From the NCBI GenBank assembly GCA_023548195.1, contig JAJHZJ010000009.1, positions 930,001-994,000 of the forward strand: 64,000 bases of DNA. The letters run 5' to 3'. The translations under genes and the position numbers were made by a program. The notes beneath the pieces are model-generated. The model was not told where the DNA came from. It searched no databases and saw only the letters and a list, made by a program, of their open reading frames with translations. This document shows, piece after piece, positions 13,668 to 24,982 of the stretch (the stretch's first letter is position 1; every line of letters begins with the position of its first letter). Source of the DNA: Bettongia penicillata ogilbyi (lineage: Eukaryota; Chordata; Mammalia; Diprotodontia; Potoroidae).

Positions 13668-13870
13668 AATGTCAAAAGCGATTAGCACAGAAGCGTTAAT
13701 CTGCTCCGTTTTTTGCACCCAGAAATGGTTCACCCCTCCTTGGGCAGCCTAGCCCTGTGCTCCTGGGTGCTCACCATAATGGTACAAGACTTAGTTTGGA
13801 CATCCCTCCTGCAGCTCAAAACTCACAAACTCCAGTGATCCATGAACCTCAGGCTCCCCAGCAGGACATA
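13668..13870 (-). pseudogene. RN7SL: 7SL (signal recognition particle) RNA pseudogene
   Basis: Read on the minus strand, this block follows 7SL RNA through its Alu-to-S-domain order. It shows GGGGAGCCTGAGG (7SL: CGGGAGGCTGAGG), GATGTCCAAACTAAGT (GGTGTCCGCACTAAGT), ATTATGGTGAGC (AATATGGTGACC), an exact AAGGAGGGGTGAACC at 13727-13741, AACGGAGCAG, and CTTCTGTGCTAATC (TCCCGTGCTGATC). The first 45 or so bases and most of the 3' 50-60 bases are missing or beyond recognition. It is diverged by perhaps a fifth of positions and has no 7SL promoter, so it is a dead retrocopy. It lies in ANP32A intron 1 in the gene's sense direction. Confidence 0.9.
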
Positions 13871-14019
13871 TTAATTTAAGTACTTAAAAGTATTCATCCC
13901 TTTAAGTCTCAGCTAGGACCAGAGGCCTAGATCATGAAAAAGAAAACAAAACAAAAACTATGAAACTATAAAAGAAAAAAAAGATCTTTCTGAATTTGCA
14001 AACTGTTTTTGTTTTGTAT

Positions 14020-14180
14020 AACAGAGCACGAGAACACAGACAGGCAAAGCAATAAAGACACGTGGAGGATATGCTGGGTGACGACATCCCTTATTATTTT
14101 AAGAAGCCATCTGAATTCAGGATGAGGCTACGCCTTGTGCCGCTGTAATTAAGCTGTCCATCACCGCCCTAGTCTAATAG
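14020..14180. other. Candidate conserved noncoding block in intron 1
   Basis: This repeat-free stretch has balanced composition and homeodomain-type cores: GTAATTAAGC near 14145 and CTAATAGGCTAATCC near 14173. It has no frame or splice framing suggesting an exon. Its look is that of a conserved enhancer, but conservation cannot be tested from one sequence. Confidence 0.3.
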
Positions 14181-15030
14181 GCTAATCCAAACGGGGAGGG
14201 GAAAAGGAAGGGAGGAGGGAATAGAAGAGGGTGATTGTCAGAAGTTAATGTAATGTAAGCATTGTTGCTCCCCTGCATAAGTGGGTGAGGGATTGGGTTT
14301 CTCCCTCCCAAGTGCAGGACAGCTGGTTCCTTTGCAAGACTCACCCACCGAGCTGAGTGAGCAGATCCAAGTGTGGTTTGAAATGACAGCCCAGGTGTAA
14401 GACAGAAAGATTTTGGTTTGGGCTTTTGAACTAAGCCAATTCAGTCAGGTTCCATCCCCCTACTCACTCCATGATAGGAGTTTCTGAGAATTTGATGAGA
14501 CACAGAAACATAGGGTTAGGTTTTGAGTGATGCCAGAAGGCAAGTATGGGCCCTTAAGTAATTATGGAAATGGAGAACCACCTGTTCTCCAAAAATACCA
14601 TGAAAACAAAAAATGTCTCTTGAGATGGTAACCTTGTTAACTGCTGCCACCAGAGGTTGTCAGCTCTTTACTCCATTTGTTTCAGTCAGACTTGTTTCCC
14701 AGTCTCCCTGGCCCATGCTCTCCGACGCTCCATTTCTGGAATGACCCTCCAGTCTGCTTATCTGATTGCCTTACCTGTTTCTCAAAGACCATATCATACT
14801 GCCCCTCCTCCCCCAAGGCTTTTTCTCCTAATCCTGAGGCTCAGTGACATGATACAGCTTTACCTAGGTCACAGGAGCAAGCATCTCAACTGTGAAGTTC
14901 TGCTTCCAAACACTGGCCATACTGTTCTAACTCTGAATTTTACAAATCACAGGCAGCCTGGATTATTAGTGATGCAATTTTCCCTAAGCAATAGTGAGTC
15001 AAGGAGAAAGGTCTGGAAGGAATGAGCACA
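14180..15030. other. Intron block, unique then worn LINE-like sequence
   Basis: 14180-14640 is unique. From about 14657 the sequence turns pyrimidine-rich ('CTGGAATGACCCTCCAGTCTG') like the body of an L2 copy. No gene is seen. Confidence 0.4.
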
Positions 15031-15350
15031 GAAGGAAATCCTGACTCCACTTTGATCATGGCATTTCCTTCTTCAAGAAGCCTCCTCTTCATCTTTAGAA
15101 CAAAGTATAACCCCCTTCGATTGCCATTCAAGGCCTTCCGCAATCAAACTTTGCACTATCAATCTATTTCCTTTTGTCTCTATACTCCCCTCACCCCAGC
15201 TCCATTTGGCTCCTTATGGAACACCTCCCCTCATCTCCCCATCGGACATGTAGAACAAGACTCCCTCTCCTCTCTGCCTGTCATTCTTATTCATCCTTCA
15301 AAGACTAGTTTTAATCCTCGAGGCCTTCCCTGACCAGACCAGCCATCAGT
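15030..15350 (+). repeat. L2-type LINE fragment
   Basis: It contains 'GAACAAAGTATAACCCCC', 'TTCAAGGCCTTCCGCAATC', 'CTTTTGTCTCTATACTCCCC' and 'GAGGCCTTCCCTGACC', in L2 3' order. Confidence 0.7.
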
Positions 15351-17540
15351 AGTAATCCCCTGGTCTGACTATACACATTACTTGTGACCCACCATGCTAT
15401 CAGTCTTTCTACGAATGTGTCCATCTTCCACTAAAGCCCTTCGTTCTGATGCCTCACTGTGGCATGCAGGTGACTTGGAGTTAAGCGAAGTGCAGAATCT
15501 GGTAGATCCTACACCAAGCTGCTCAGCTTTGGGCACAGACAGAGCGATGGACTGTATGGACAAACCAGACTAAATGGTTGGACTTAAAGCTTTATCATCA
15601 AGTTGGTCCCAGATAATGGATTTTTCAGCTACAGAAACTCTCAAAGATCATATTAGAGTAAATTATACTCCATTGGTGATCTGCACTGTAGCTATGCCCC
15701 ATGCCTGGTCTCTCCCGCCTTGTCTGTAAGCACCTAGTAGGCAAAGATGGCTTTTACTTTTTTTTGTACCATTGGAATCTATCATGGAACATGATAAAAT
15801 GTGGGGCATATAAACGTCCAGAATATCAAGCAATTAATTGCTGATTGCTTAAATGAATGCATGAAAATGAACCACTAGAGTGGAAATAGAGTTATCAGAA
15901 GGGCATCTCTACAAAGAAAGTTTTAAGATCCTCTAAAAACCCACTCATTTGCTTCCAGAGGGAAAGGATATCCTCCTTACACCAAGCCTTACAAGTTACC
16001 AGAATAGTTTTCCAGGTCCACTACTCAAGTACAATGATTAACCTAGTTGAATGGGTCTCCTAAAATTGTCTTCTGGTTCTAAAGGCTGGCTAGGACTGTT
16101 TAATGTATGGTCTAACAAACCAGCATAAATAAACGTCCTCAAGAAAATAATTTAGTCTGAGTTTGTTTCCCTGTGACCAAAAGGAACACATCTGTATGAT
16201 GACTAGCTCTGGGGGGGAACTGCAGTAGATGGCACCAAAGGGGAGATTTTTCTCTGGGTGAAGCTAACTGACCTGATACAGAAATTGAACCCATGACCTT
16301 GGCCTCATTAGTCCTGTACTGTGGCAACACAGGATGACAGAACCATCTGCAGTGACAGAGGTACTGTAAAGCCTACACAATTTAAATGCTGCCAATCCAA
16401 AGAGGAGTTGGGCAGAAGCAGAGAATAACTGGATAGAATTTTCAGAGCTAGGGCAGAAATCTTTTTTTGATCATGAACCAGAGAATCCATTCCCATGATC
16501 CCTCTTCCCCACAAGAGGGCCATATATAAAAAGTAACTAGTTTAGGGTTTGTTTGTTTTTTTAAAGAGAGACATATAAAACAATTATTTTAAAATTATAA
16601 ACAATAAAAAATTCATTCCTAAGTACAACAAATACTAAGAAATATAATTTAGTTCCATGTGAATGAACAGGATGGGGTGGGGTATGGGTAGGAGGTGGGC
16701 AGGGAAGGGAAAGACAAGAAACATAAAAGAGACAGATAGTAAGAAGACAAGAGAGCGGTCAGACTCATTTGTTAAGATGAGTATTAGGAGATTACATTCT
16801 GTTTCACTTGGGTAAAGAGATTCAGGTAACAAGATTTGATTAGCCGATTCATGTCTTCACAGGTCTTCATCTGTTCTAATCCTTAAGTAGAAGAAAAATT
16901 GTAAATAACAGGAAGTACTCTTTGAGAATAAGTGGAAGAAATAGAGGATTACATAAAACACAGTGAACCTGATATCAACCCCTAGTGAAACTTACTAAAT
17001 AAATCCAAGCACTTAGAAAAGAAATTAGTGATCACCAGAAGTCAGCACAGATTCACTAGGAACAAGAACTTTATTTCCCTTTTTGTTTAGTTTATTAGGG
17101 TGGCAAATTGGATGAAGACCAGCATATTCCCATTTCAATAAAAAAAAGTCTCATGATCACCATGTGAAGTTAGGCAAATACAAGTTTTGTGATTGTGTAG
17201 CTAAATGGGTTCAAAGCTGTACCCCAAAAATGTTCATTAATGATGGATATCAACTTTCAGGAAGGCCTCTTGTGGCTCCATTAAAGACTCTGTATTTGGA
17301 TCAGTTCAACTCTTTTCTTTTTAATCAGTAATGTGAATAGGAAGAGGTCTGCTTACTCAACTTCAGGAATATACAAGCTAATGTGACAGGTGAGACAATG
17401 AAGGTTTTAAAGGATCTCAACAGAATGAGACCATAGGAAAAAGACAAGCTATAATTCAACAGGAACAACTGTCAGGGCCTCCATTTAAGTTTTTAAAGCA
17501 AAATCTCATAGTAGATGTTTAATAAACGCTTGTTGATTGT
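15350..17540. other. Intron block, largely unique
   Basis: Old L2-like tail sequence lies near 15715-15860 ('GTAAGCACCTAGTAGGCAAAG'). The rest, 15860-17540, has no recognised family. No exon-like frame with splice sites was found. Confidence 0.4.
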
Positions 17541-17544
17541 CCTT

Positions 17545-17795
17545 CATTCTCCGAGGACCGATGATATCAGGAAGTGAAGTCTTGACTTGCAAGTGAAATG
17601 GATTTAAGTGAGGGAGGACTGTGCAAGGTCACCAGCCTCACTCTCTCCTCCAGAGCCGTCTGGATGAGGACAACTGGAAATGACCAGGATGCAGTGGAAA
17701 CCTTAGCCTTTTTAAGATGAGGTCTTTCCCAGGTCTGTGTCTGAGGCAACACCCATTCAAGATTAAGGTTAGGTAAGAAATGTTTGCTTGCTGAT
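17545..17795 (+). repeat. Unnamed dispersed repeat, copy 1 of 3
   Basis: It shares with 61104-61370 and 61868-62045 the blocks 'GACTTGCAAGTGAA', 'ATTTAAGTGAGGGAGG', 'GTCACCAGCCTCACT', 'CTCCTCCAGAG', 'GACAACTGGAAATGA' and 'AAGATGAGGTCTTTC'. This is a dispersed SINE-like family that I think is marsupial-specific (WSINE-like), but I cannot name it securely. Confidence 0.75.
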
Positions 17796-18199
17796 TGACT
17801 GAGAGGTAGGCAGATCCCTGGCCCTGGTCATGTAATTAGTATGTGCCTGAGGCAGTACTTTAACCCCTGTATTCCTAACTCCAAAGCTAGACTTTATTGA
17901 CTTCACTACATCGCTTCTCAGGAAATATGTTTGTTTTCTTTACATCTTAATATCTGAAAGGCTGTCACTGGAAGAGTTAGAAAATATTCTTGGTTACTTC
18001 ACAGGCAGAGAAACTTACCCAGTAGGTGGATGTTAGAAAGGAGCAGATTTCAATTGAATGCAAGAAAGAACTTTGGAACCATCAGAGAGGTCCCAAAATG
18101 GAAGAAGCTACTTAATAGTAAGTTTCCTATCAGAGCAAGTCACCTAGCCTTGAATTCTAGTTTAGGGGGAATGAAATAAATTACTTCTAAGGTCCTAAC

Positions 18200-18436
18200 A
18201 CCAAGGGGTAGCTACATGGCTCTGTGGAGAGACCATTGGGCTTCGAATCAGGAAGACTCATCTTCATGATTTTAAATCACACCTCAGACAGTACTGTTAG
18301 ACCCTGGGCAAGTCACTTCGCCCTGTTTGTCTCAGTTCCTCATCTGTAAAATGAGTTGGACTATCTGTCTTTGCCAAGAAAACCCCAAAACGATGTCACA
18401 GATAATCAGACATGACTGAAATGACTTAACAACAAA
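18200..18436 (+). repeat. MAR1-type marsupial SINE
   Basis: It runs from 'GGGGTAGCTACATGGCTC' through 'GACCCTGGGCAAGTCACTTC' and 'TTGCCAAGAAAACCCC' to 'CAGACATGACTGAAATGAC' and 'AACAACAAAA'. It is essentially full length, with a deletion near the GGAAATGGC part. Confidence 0.9.
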
Positions 18437-18744
18437 AGGACCTGACCACGGCTGAGACTCTATGACTTCACTCCTGCCAGGTTAGATATTATTCTCTGGC
18501 CTATAAACCCAATGGCCAGAATAAGAGACTCACCCCTACCTTACAAAAGAAGGCTGTTTTATCGTATGAAAATAAAAGGGACAACTACTTCTAAAATTTC
18601 ACAACTAGGACTGCCCATGTTTCCAAATAAAAATGGTACTAATTCTCAGTAAAATTCTTAGGGATACAAGCACTGGCATAGGGAACCTTCAGAAAAGGAA
18701 ATTCCCTCTACAAACGCAAGCTGGAACCTTCTCTGAAACTTAAG

Positions 18745-18880
18745 TCTTTGAGGAGTTGTCCAGAACATTGAGAGATTAAGTGACTTGTCCAGGGTCATAT
18801 ACCCAGTTATGTATCAAAGGTGAGACTTGAACCCAAGCCTTCTTGATTTCCAAACTAGCTCTCAAGCCACTACAACACAC
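18745..18880 (-). repeat. MIR-family SINE, antisense
   Basis: 'TAAGTGACTTGTCCAGGGTC', 'GTGAGACTTGAACCCAAGCC' and 'CAAGCCACTACAACA' give the antisense MIR core. Confidence 0.75.
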
Positions 18881-19800
18881 TTTCCCATCAAAGTAGAATT
18901 TAGGCAGAATGATTCAGGCCCAGGAATAGAAAGTAGGGCCATAGGGCAGTGAGGGGATTGTATTCCCAAAGCAAGAGCTGGGAAAGGGCAGTCAGTAGCA
19001 GCAGGCATAGCACTGGAATGCTGGACAAGTATGGGATGTGAAGTATGGCCTGGTATGGAACCAGCTAGATAGATACTGGGCAAGGCTGAGTCTGCACTCA
19101 CTCATCTGTGACTTCAGCTCAGTTCTGTCCCCTAGTTCATAAGCTCTACTTTGCTCTTGAGAAACTTCCCTCTAGTTAAGGGTCTCCAGACTCATCCCAA
19201 CCAGTGAATTGAGTCGGTCTTCAAAGATAAGCTCCCAGGAGCCAAGAAATGCCAGCAGCTTGACACCTGTCAAGGGGAGGACCCCTTACTCAGACCACTG
19301 CGGAGTGAAATCGTCTTGTTGACGTTCCTACCCTTTTTAATACTATGTGACTATTTTCCAAACTGAGCAGGCCGTTGGTTCACAGCCCTGCCCACACAGA
19401 TCAGAGTAATCCTATGGTGCTCGTCTGTTGCTAAGGTGGAAGACCACGGCGTAGCCTCCTTGCACACGTGCAGCCGGATTATGTTCACTCAGGAGACCTG
19501 TGCTAACCAGCCTGAGGGTCTGACTTTGCCAAAATACCATTCTGCTGGGGGAAAAATATTAGATGATGTTTTATAGTCTCATGGGGGTGGGGCAGGGCAA
19601 AATCGTATTACAGAGTCACCCTTTCCTGGAGTTTATCCACTTGGATGTAATGAAGCCTGGACCGGCAAAGGATACTACTGTTTATATTTATATATGGTAA
19701 CAACTTGCCTCAGCATCTAGATGGAAGATTTCTTCAGGTCATGACTGAGACCTAATGACTTCCTTTCCTCCTCAGGCTTCACTCTGACCTTCACGTAGCC
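18880..19800. other. Intron block, unique, GC-richer in the middle
   Basis: No repeat is recognised. 19250-19560 is notably less AT-rich than its flanks and contains ACACGTGC (E-box CACGTG near 19466) and GTTGCTAAGGTGG (an RFX-type half site near 19428). It is a second candidate for conserved intronic regulatory DNA. Confidence 0.35.
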
Positions 19801-19975
19801 CAGGGGCTCTTAACCAGGGGTCAATACAGTTTTTATTAATAACTGTACTTCCACACGATTTGTTTTCTTTGAAATCTCATGTATTTTATTTTATGCATTT
19901 AAAATTCAAGAGAAGGGATCTAAAGGCATCCCCTGCCCACTAAGGGGGGTCATGAGACAAAAATGGTTAAGTCCT
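19801..19975 (+). mobile_element. hAT-type (MER5-like) DNA transposon fragment
   Basis: The left end CAGGGGCTCTTAACCAGGGG and the right end AAATGGTTAAGTCCTC form imperfect inverted termini (GGGGCTCTTAACC against GAGGACTTAACC). The interior has ATGTATTTTATTTTATGC and CTAAGGGGGGTCATGAGAC, shared with 36094-36270. It is non-autonomous and old. Confidence 0.75.
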
Positions 19976-21214
19976 CAAAGCAGGATCTCATTTATTTCTG
20001 AGAACAGGAAGGCTTACATCCCTCCCAAGAGGGGAACAAAAAGTCATATTCATGAGATTTCCATGCAACTTTTAATTATTTTTGCTGATAGGGGAGAGCA
20101 CAAATTACCCAACGTAATGAATAATCCAAACATTATTTTATTGGGCATTAAAATACATTATTGTTGGGAATCTGTAACAATAAACTTCAGTGACTTGATT
20201 CAATTCAACACTTAGGAAGCACAAACTGTGGGTGAAATGCCTTGCTAGATGCTGAGGATACAGACATAAAAATAAAACACAGACCTTGCCTCTCTCTCCT
20301 GGGAGATACAACGTATGAATACAGCAAGCCAGAAGCAGATTTGCTTCTCTTGACAGGTTGTCTCTTTAAGTTTGATGTTGGGGAGTGCGACTAACTATGC
20401 CCCAAACCTTCTCAATATGCCTGCCTTTCCACAAAGGAGAGAGATGATTGTCAAATTAAAAGTTGACCAACCTAGTGTTTTGTTTTGGGTTTTTTGGACA
20501 ATGTAAAATACCTTATTTTAAAATAAAGAGAAAGACTTTATAGTATCACAGATATTATCGAAGGTCTGGAAGGGCCTTCAATCAAGGTCACCGAGTTCAA
20601 TCTTCAAATTTTAAAGAGAAGTTAAGTCTTGCCCACAAGCCTAGAGGTACCAAGTGGTAGCTTCGTTGAGCATTGGAAGGGAAATGTTAGTGGAAGGGAA
20701 TGAAGTTAATGGGGGCATCAACTATAGAGAAGGTTGGAACATGTATGCTCTCAACTATCCTACCCTGACGTTGGCTAAAAGGGGCTGTAATTATCATGTA
20801 TCATAAAAGGTCTCTGAAGGCTGCTTCAGATTACATGCCCTTACCCTACAAACAAATCTGATGTTGCTACATCCACATTCTAACAGTCTCCTTAGTAAAT
20901 ATGATTAGCCAAAGTTTCTACAAATATGTATAAAATCTGGCTAACTAATTTGTGTCTGGCAGCCATTTTTATTCATTGAAATGAAGTCTACAGTTGAAAT
21001 AAAAGGATGCCCTGGGTGAGGAATAAAGTATGGGTAAAATAAAAGCCTTTACAAAATATGAAGCCACAAGACCACATTTTATTGTATCCACAAGACTTGG
21101 AAGTCATTTTTTAAAAAGTATCTCTTCAAAGAAGCATCTTCCCCATCTTTTCATTTAAAACAACCAACAAATCGTAATACTCTACGTAATGATCCTTAGA
21201 GGAAAGAGAATTAA
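19976..21214. other. Intron block, AT-rich, mostly unique
   Basis: A worn MIR-related antisense piece lies at about 20548-20650 ('GGAAGGGCCTTCAATC..AAGTCTTGCCCACAAGCC'). A LINE-like opening ('GCTAGATGCTGAGGATACAG') lies near 20245. Otherwise there is nothing recognised. Confidence 0.4.
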
Positions 21215-21390
21215 TGACTAGGTATGGTAGGCTGGGCTGGGAGTCAGGAGCTGGGGGTCTAGTCTTAACATGGTTTCTAACCCTGTGTTACCTTAGATGA
21301 GTCATTTCATTTCTCTAACTTTGAAATGAAGAGGTTGGACTAATCTGTCTAGGATTCCTCCAGCTCCCAAGCTGAGATTCCATGGGCCTC
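21215..21390 (+). repeat. MIR-family SINE
   Basis: 'GGGAGTCAGGAGCTGGGGG', 'TAGATGAGTCATTTCATTTC' and 'AGGTTGGACTAATCTGTC' follow the MIR order. Confidence 0.7.
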
Positions 21391-21479
21391 AGCCTAACCC
21401 TGAGCCCCAGTGAGAACTCTTTCTCAAGTCCTGTTGGGAGCTAAAAACCCTCACACAACAGGTGGCATGAAAATCATTA

Positions 21480-21720
21480 ACTCCAACACAGCAACATAAC
21501 CCCTATGATTGTGAGGCACTTACAACTTTTCAAGGCACTTCTGTTCATATCTATGATCCTATTTTAACTTCATGACAATCCTGGGATGCAGATAAGACAG
21601 GTATTAACTTTGTTTTTTAAAGCAAGGACCTGAGGCCCAGAGACTGAACTGATTTGCCCAACAGAGCAGGTTAGTTGTAGAGCTTAGACTAGAACTAAGT
21701 ACTCCGGTCTTAATCCCATC
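21480..21720 (-). repeat. MIR-family SINE, antisense
   Basis: 'CACTTACAACTTTTCAAGGC', 'CATGACAATCCTGGGATGC' and 'GACCTGAGGCCCAGAGACTG' give the antisense MIR tail and core. Confidence 0.7.
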
Positions 21721-22340
21721 TTGGGAACAGACACATTGTACTCGGGGAGAGTAGCAGACCTTTACATCAGAGAGTCTGTGACTCAAGGGAGTCCAATCAA
21801 AATGCCTTGGTGAGAGGCGGTAAGAGGAATGATGAGAGAAAATGTCTGCCATCCCATGCCACCATCCTCACCTTCCAATCATTCATTTGTGCTACACATT
21901 ATGTTCCTAGATCACAGAGTAAAGGTGATGTCAGACATCTGGTCTACCTCATTACTTACAGATAAGGTTTGGAGTAGGGAATATTGTTAGTCCACGGTAA
22001 AGTCAGGAATCAGGCTCACCTCCTGACTCTAAACCCACTGAATCCTGAAAGTGGCCGATTATGATATTCTGCTAAGTTCTGCTCTGATCTCTTGTCATTA
22101 CATTACCTCGCTTTATACCAACCTAACATATGATAATGTGGATTTACACAAACAATATGAATCAGGGGGTGATTGTTCACTTTATAAAAAGAACTTGTCA
22201 TATAATTCCTTTAAATAGAAAGTTCCCTATGTTACATTTACAGGAAATTCTTGATTTTTTTTCCCCCAATAGGTATTTATGTCAACTTGTCGGAAACATG
22301 TTCCTGGAACATTCCTCCATCTTGAGGAAAGTGGGAACTC
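21720..22340. other. Intron block, mostly unique
   Basis: A MIR-related antisense piece may lie at 21900-22030. No gene or other element is recognised. Confidence 0.35.
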
Positions 22341-22486
22341 AGTAGATCTAGTGCTGGATTTGGAGTCAGAAAGACTTCAGTGTAAATGATCCTGGAAAAC
22401 TCACTTAACATTTGTCTGCCTTAGTGTCTTCATCTTTATAAAGGCAATAACAATAGAATCTTCCTCACAGGGTTGTTTTAAGGAGC
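22340..22486 (+). repeat. MIR-family SINE
   Basis: 'GTGCTGGATTTGGAGTCAGA' and 'TGCCTTAGTGTCTTCATC' are MIR core parts. The copy runs into the following simple repeat. Confidence 0.75.
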
Positions 22487-22620
22487 ATGCGTGTGTGTGT
22501 CTGTGTGTACATATACACAGACATACATAATGTGTGTGCATGTATAGATACACAAATATACATGTATATAGACACATTATCCTATATATATATATGTATG
22601 TATTTATATATAAGTATGTA
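22487..22620 (+). repeat. Mixed TG/TA simple repeat
   Basis: GTGTGTGT, ACATATACACAG and TATATATATGTATG tracts follow each other. They appear to have grown from the tail of the MIR copy before them. Confidence 0.85.
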
Positions 22621-22639
22621 GATGAAAGTGCTTTGCAAA

Positions 22640-22900
22640 CCTTAAAAAAACACGTAAATAGAGGCCTGAGGCCTAGTTCAGTGGCCACCCCTTCCAAGAA
22701 ACCTTTCTGGATTCCCACTCTGTAGAAGGGAGGGCAGGGTAATCTGTCTTTTTCACATTCTGCCTTATGGTTATTTGTAAATATAATTATAGTGACCAGA
22801 CCGTAAGCTCCTAGTGGGCAAGGACCACGTCTTTGTTACTTATTATCTAGGTTTCCTTAGCTTCTAACACAATGTCTTGCACAGAGCAGACACAACAAGT
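22640..22900 (+). repeat. L2-type LINE tail
   Basis: 'CAAGAAACCTTTCTGGATTC', 'ACCGTAAGCTCCTAGTGGGC' and 'ACACAATGTCTTGCACAGAGC' follow the L2 3' order. Its distal part belongs to local duplication copy A. Confidence 0.7.
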
Positions 22901-23075
22901 CATTGAATTGTTTAGGAAACTCAGTAAGTAAAGCAAACTGTCTCCCAGACAGCTTGGACAGAATACAGCCCCAACCCCCCAACCTCCTTCACTCATCAAT
23001 TTCCTCTTCCCTGGAAAAACCCTAGTTCCCACATTTCTAAATTCCAGTTGCTCTCCAGAGACTTGTCTCTCCTCT
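22795..23075 (+). repeat. Local duplication, copy A
   Basis: It aligns with 24289-24550 in the same orientation over about 270 bp, including sequence past the L2 tail: 'AAGTAAAGCAAACTG', 'GGAATACAG'-type and 'CCCAACC' blocks, 'CTTCCCTG(G/A)AAAAACC', 'TTCCCAC' and 'ATTCCAGTTG(C/T)TCTCCA(G/A)AGA'. Sharing of the non-repeat flank argues for a segmental duplication and not two independent LINE insertions. Confidence 0.85.
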
Positions 23076-24288
23076 AGAAGGATAAATAAGATAAAGTATA
23101 TTAAAAGTGCTTTGCAAACCTTAAAGCACCAAATAAATATCAACTATTATTATTGTATTTCCAGTTACTGACCTCAGGCTTGTCCATTCCAGTTACTCTA
23201 CCAAGACTTTGGGAGAGGAGGTTACCATACAGTCAGCCCTCATTTCACCTTAGGTCCCCTTTAATGTAAGTTAAAGAACCAACGTGAACATATTTATTTC
23301 AACTAAAGTATTCAAACTGTTGAAATATTTTTCCCTTAACTGAGTTGAAACTCACGGTCTGCTCTACTCAAAGCAACAAACTTACAATATGGTTCTCACA
23401 AGAAACTTCCCCTTCCCATTCCACCCTTTTCCTGAGTCATACCTCAGCTGAAAGGGGTCTAGTAATGGGATGCATGCTAACTACAGGCAAGTAGCTGGAT
23501 GGGAAATGAAAGTTGGTTGGTGATGGACAGAACACTTAAGAACAAGGTAGGAGACCTGGGACCTAGTACTGGTTGTTTCCTTAAGTAAGTGTAATCTCCT
23601 TCTGAGTTAGAATTATTTCATTAATTGCCTTTGCATCCCTAGAACCTAGCGCCTGTACACCTTCCTTAGGTTTTTACTGTGTCTTACTGTCCCTTGGAGG
23701 TTTTTAGCCTTCACTCACTCCAACAACTTGACTGGTCACATGTTAAGTAGAGCTGCACATCATGGAGGTGATGAGAATTTTCTGGAATTAAACATATTTA
23801 TAAGAAGCAACATAAGAAAGCATTTTTGCTTTTTTTTCTTTGTCCCCTTAGGTGACTGCCTAACTTTTCTATTCCCAGTCCAGGCCTTGGGCAAGTCATT
23901 TCATCTCATGTAAACCTCAGTGTCCTAGCTTGTCAAATGAGAAAAATAACATTCACTTTAATTCATCAGTATCATGAAGATCAAATTTTTGGGAAAAAGC
24001 TACAAAAAAAACCAAAAGAGCATTATATAAATGTAAACTATTATCTTTATCCCCAAAAGTTTCTCACTAAAGAAATAATTCATGCAAAGTAACACCTACA
24101 CGTGTATACATGAGTGTTTATGTATACGTATGCCACTACAGATATGTATACTAAGTCCAACAGTGGACTAGGGAAAATATGTGTGGAGATAATTTGGAGT
24201 TCTTAAAGAGCCGATGGTGGTCATGATATGCAGGACTTTCTCAAAGGCTCAGTAGAGTTTTAAGCTATAATTACAATTACAGAGCTGA
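23076..24288. other. Intron block between the duplicate copies
   Basis: This is 1.2 kb of largely unique AT-rich sequence. A MIR-like tail ('GTGCTTTGCAAACCTTAAAGC') lies near 23105 and another worn MIR near 23880-24040. No gene is seen. Confidence 0.4.
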
Positions 24289-24550
24289 GATTGTAAGTTC
24301 CTAGAGGGCAAAGACCATGTCTTTCTTATTTTTCTATGTTTCCTTAGCATCTAGCACAATGCTTTGCACAGAGTAGACATAAAAAATTACTAAATTATTT
24401 ATTAAACTCAAGAAATAAGTAAAGCAAACTGAACTTAAGATGGAATACAGTCCCAACCCTCCAACTTCCTTAATTTCCCCTTCCCTGAAAAAACCACAAC
24501 CCTAAATTCCCACCTCTCTGAATTCCAGTTGTTCTCCAAAGATTACACTC
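24289..24550 (+). repeat. Local duplication, copy B
   Basis: It matches copy A at 22795-23075 (see there). The similarity stops at about 24550, where a truncated mariner end begins. Confidence 0.85.
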
Positions 24551-24557
24551 TACAATG

Positions 24558-24592
24558 CCTTAAAATTGCACTAAGACTTTTGGGACACCCTG
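24558..24592 (+). mobile_element. Truncated mariner MITE end
   Basis: TTAAAATTGCACTAAGACTT followed by TTGGGACACCCTG and TA is the right terminus of the mariner MITE whose fuller copy lies at 25720-25875. The left half is absent. Confidence 0.8.
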
Positions 24593-24809
24593 TAATATGC
24601 ATCCTGGATTTGGAGTCAGAGAACTTGGGTGAATGCACCTGCCCTATCAATAAACTTGTGAATGATATTATTCACCTCTCAAAAGGGACAAAACACCTGG
24701 GTTCCAGTCCCTTTCCTGCCACAAACTTGGCAGAAGCAACTCAACAACCTTACACATCGTTCTCAGTTTCCTTATCTCTAAGGTGAACTGGAGTTTGTCT
24801 AAATGATGA

Positions 24810-24980
24810 TAATAAAAATAACCAAAAGCTACACAGCTTCAAAGCTTATAAAACCCTTTGCATACACAAGGTCACTGGCATCTCACAGAAACACAGTGAG
24901 GTAAGTACTATAGGTAACAACACGCCCATTTTGCAGATTAGGAAAACTGAGAATCAGAGAATGTAAGCATCTTGTTTATA
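24810..24980 (-). repeat. MIR-family SINE, antisense
   Basis: 'TATAAAACCCTTTGCATACAC', 'GAGGTAAGTACTATAGGTAAC' and 'CCATTTTGCAGATTAGG' give the antisense MIR tail and core. Confidence 0.75.
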
Positions 24981-24982
24981 GG

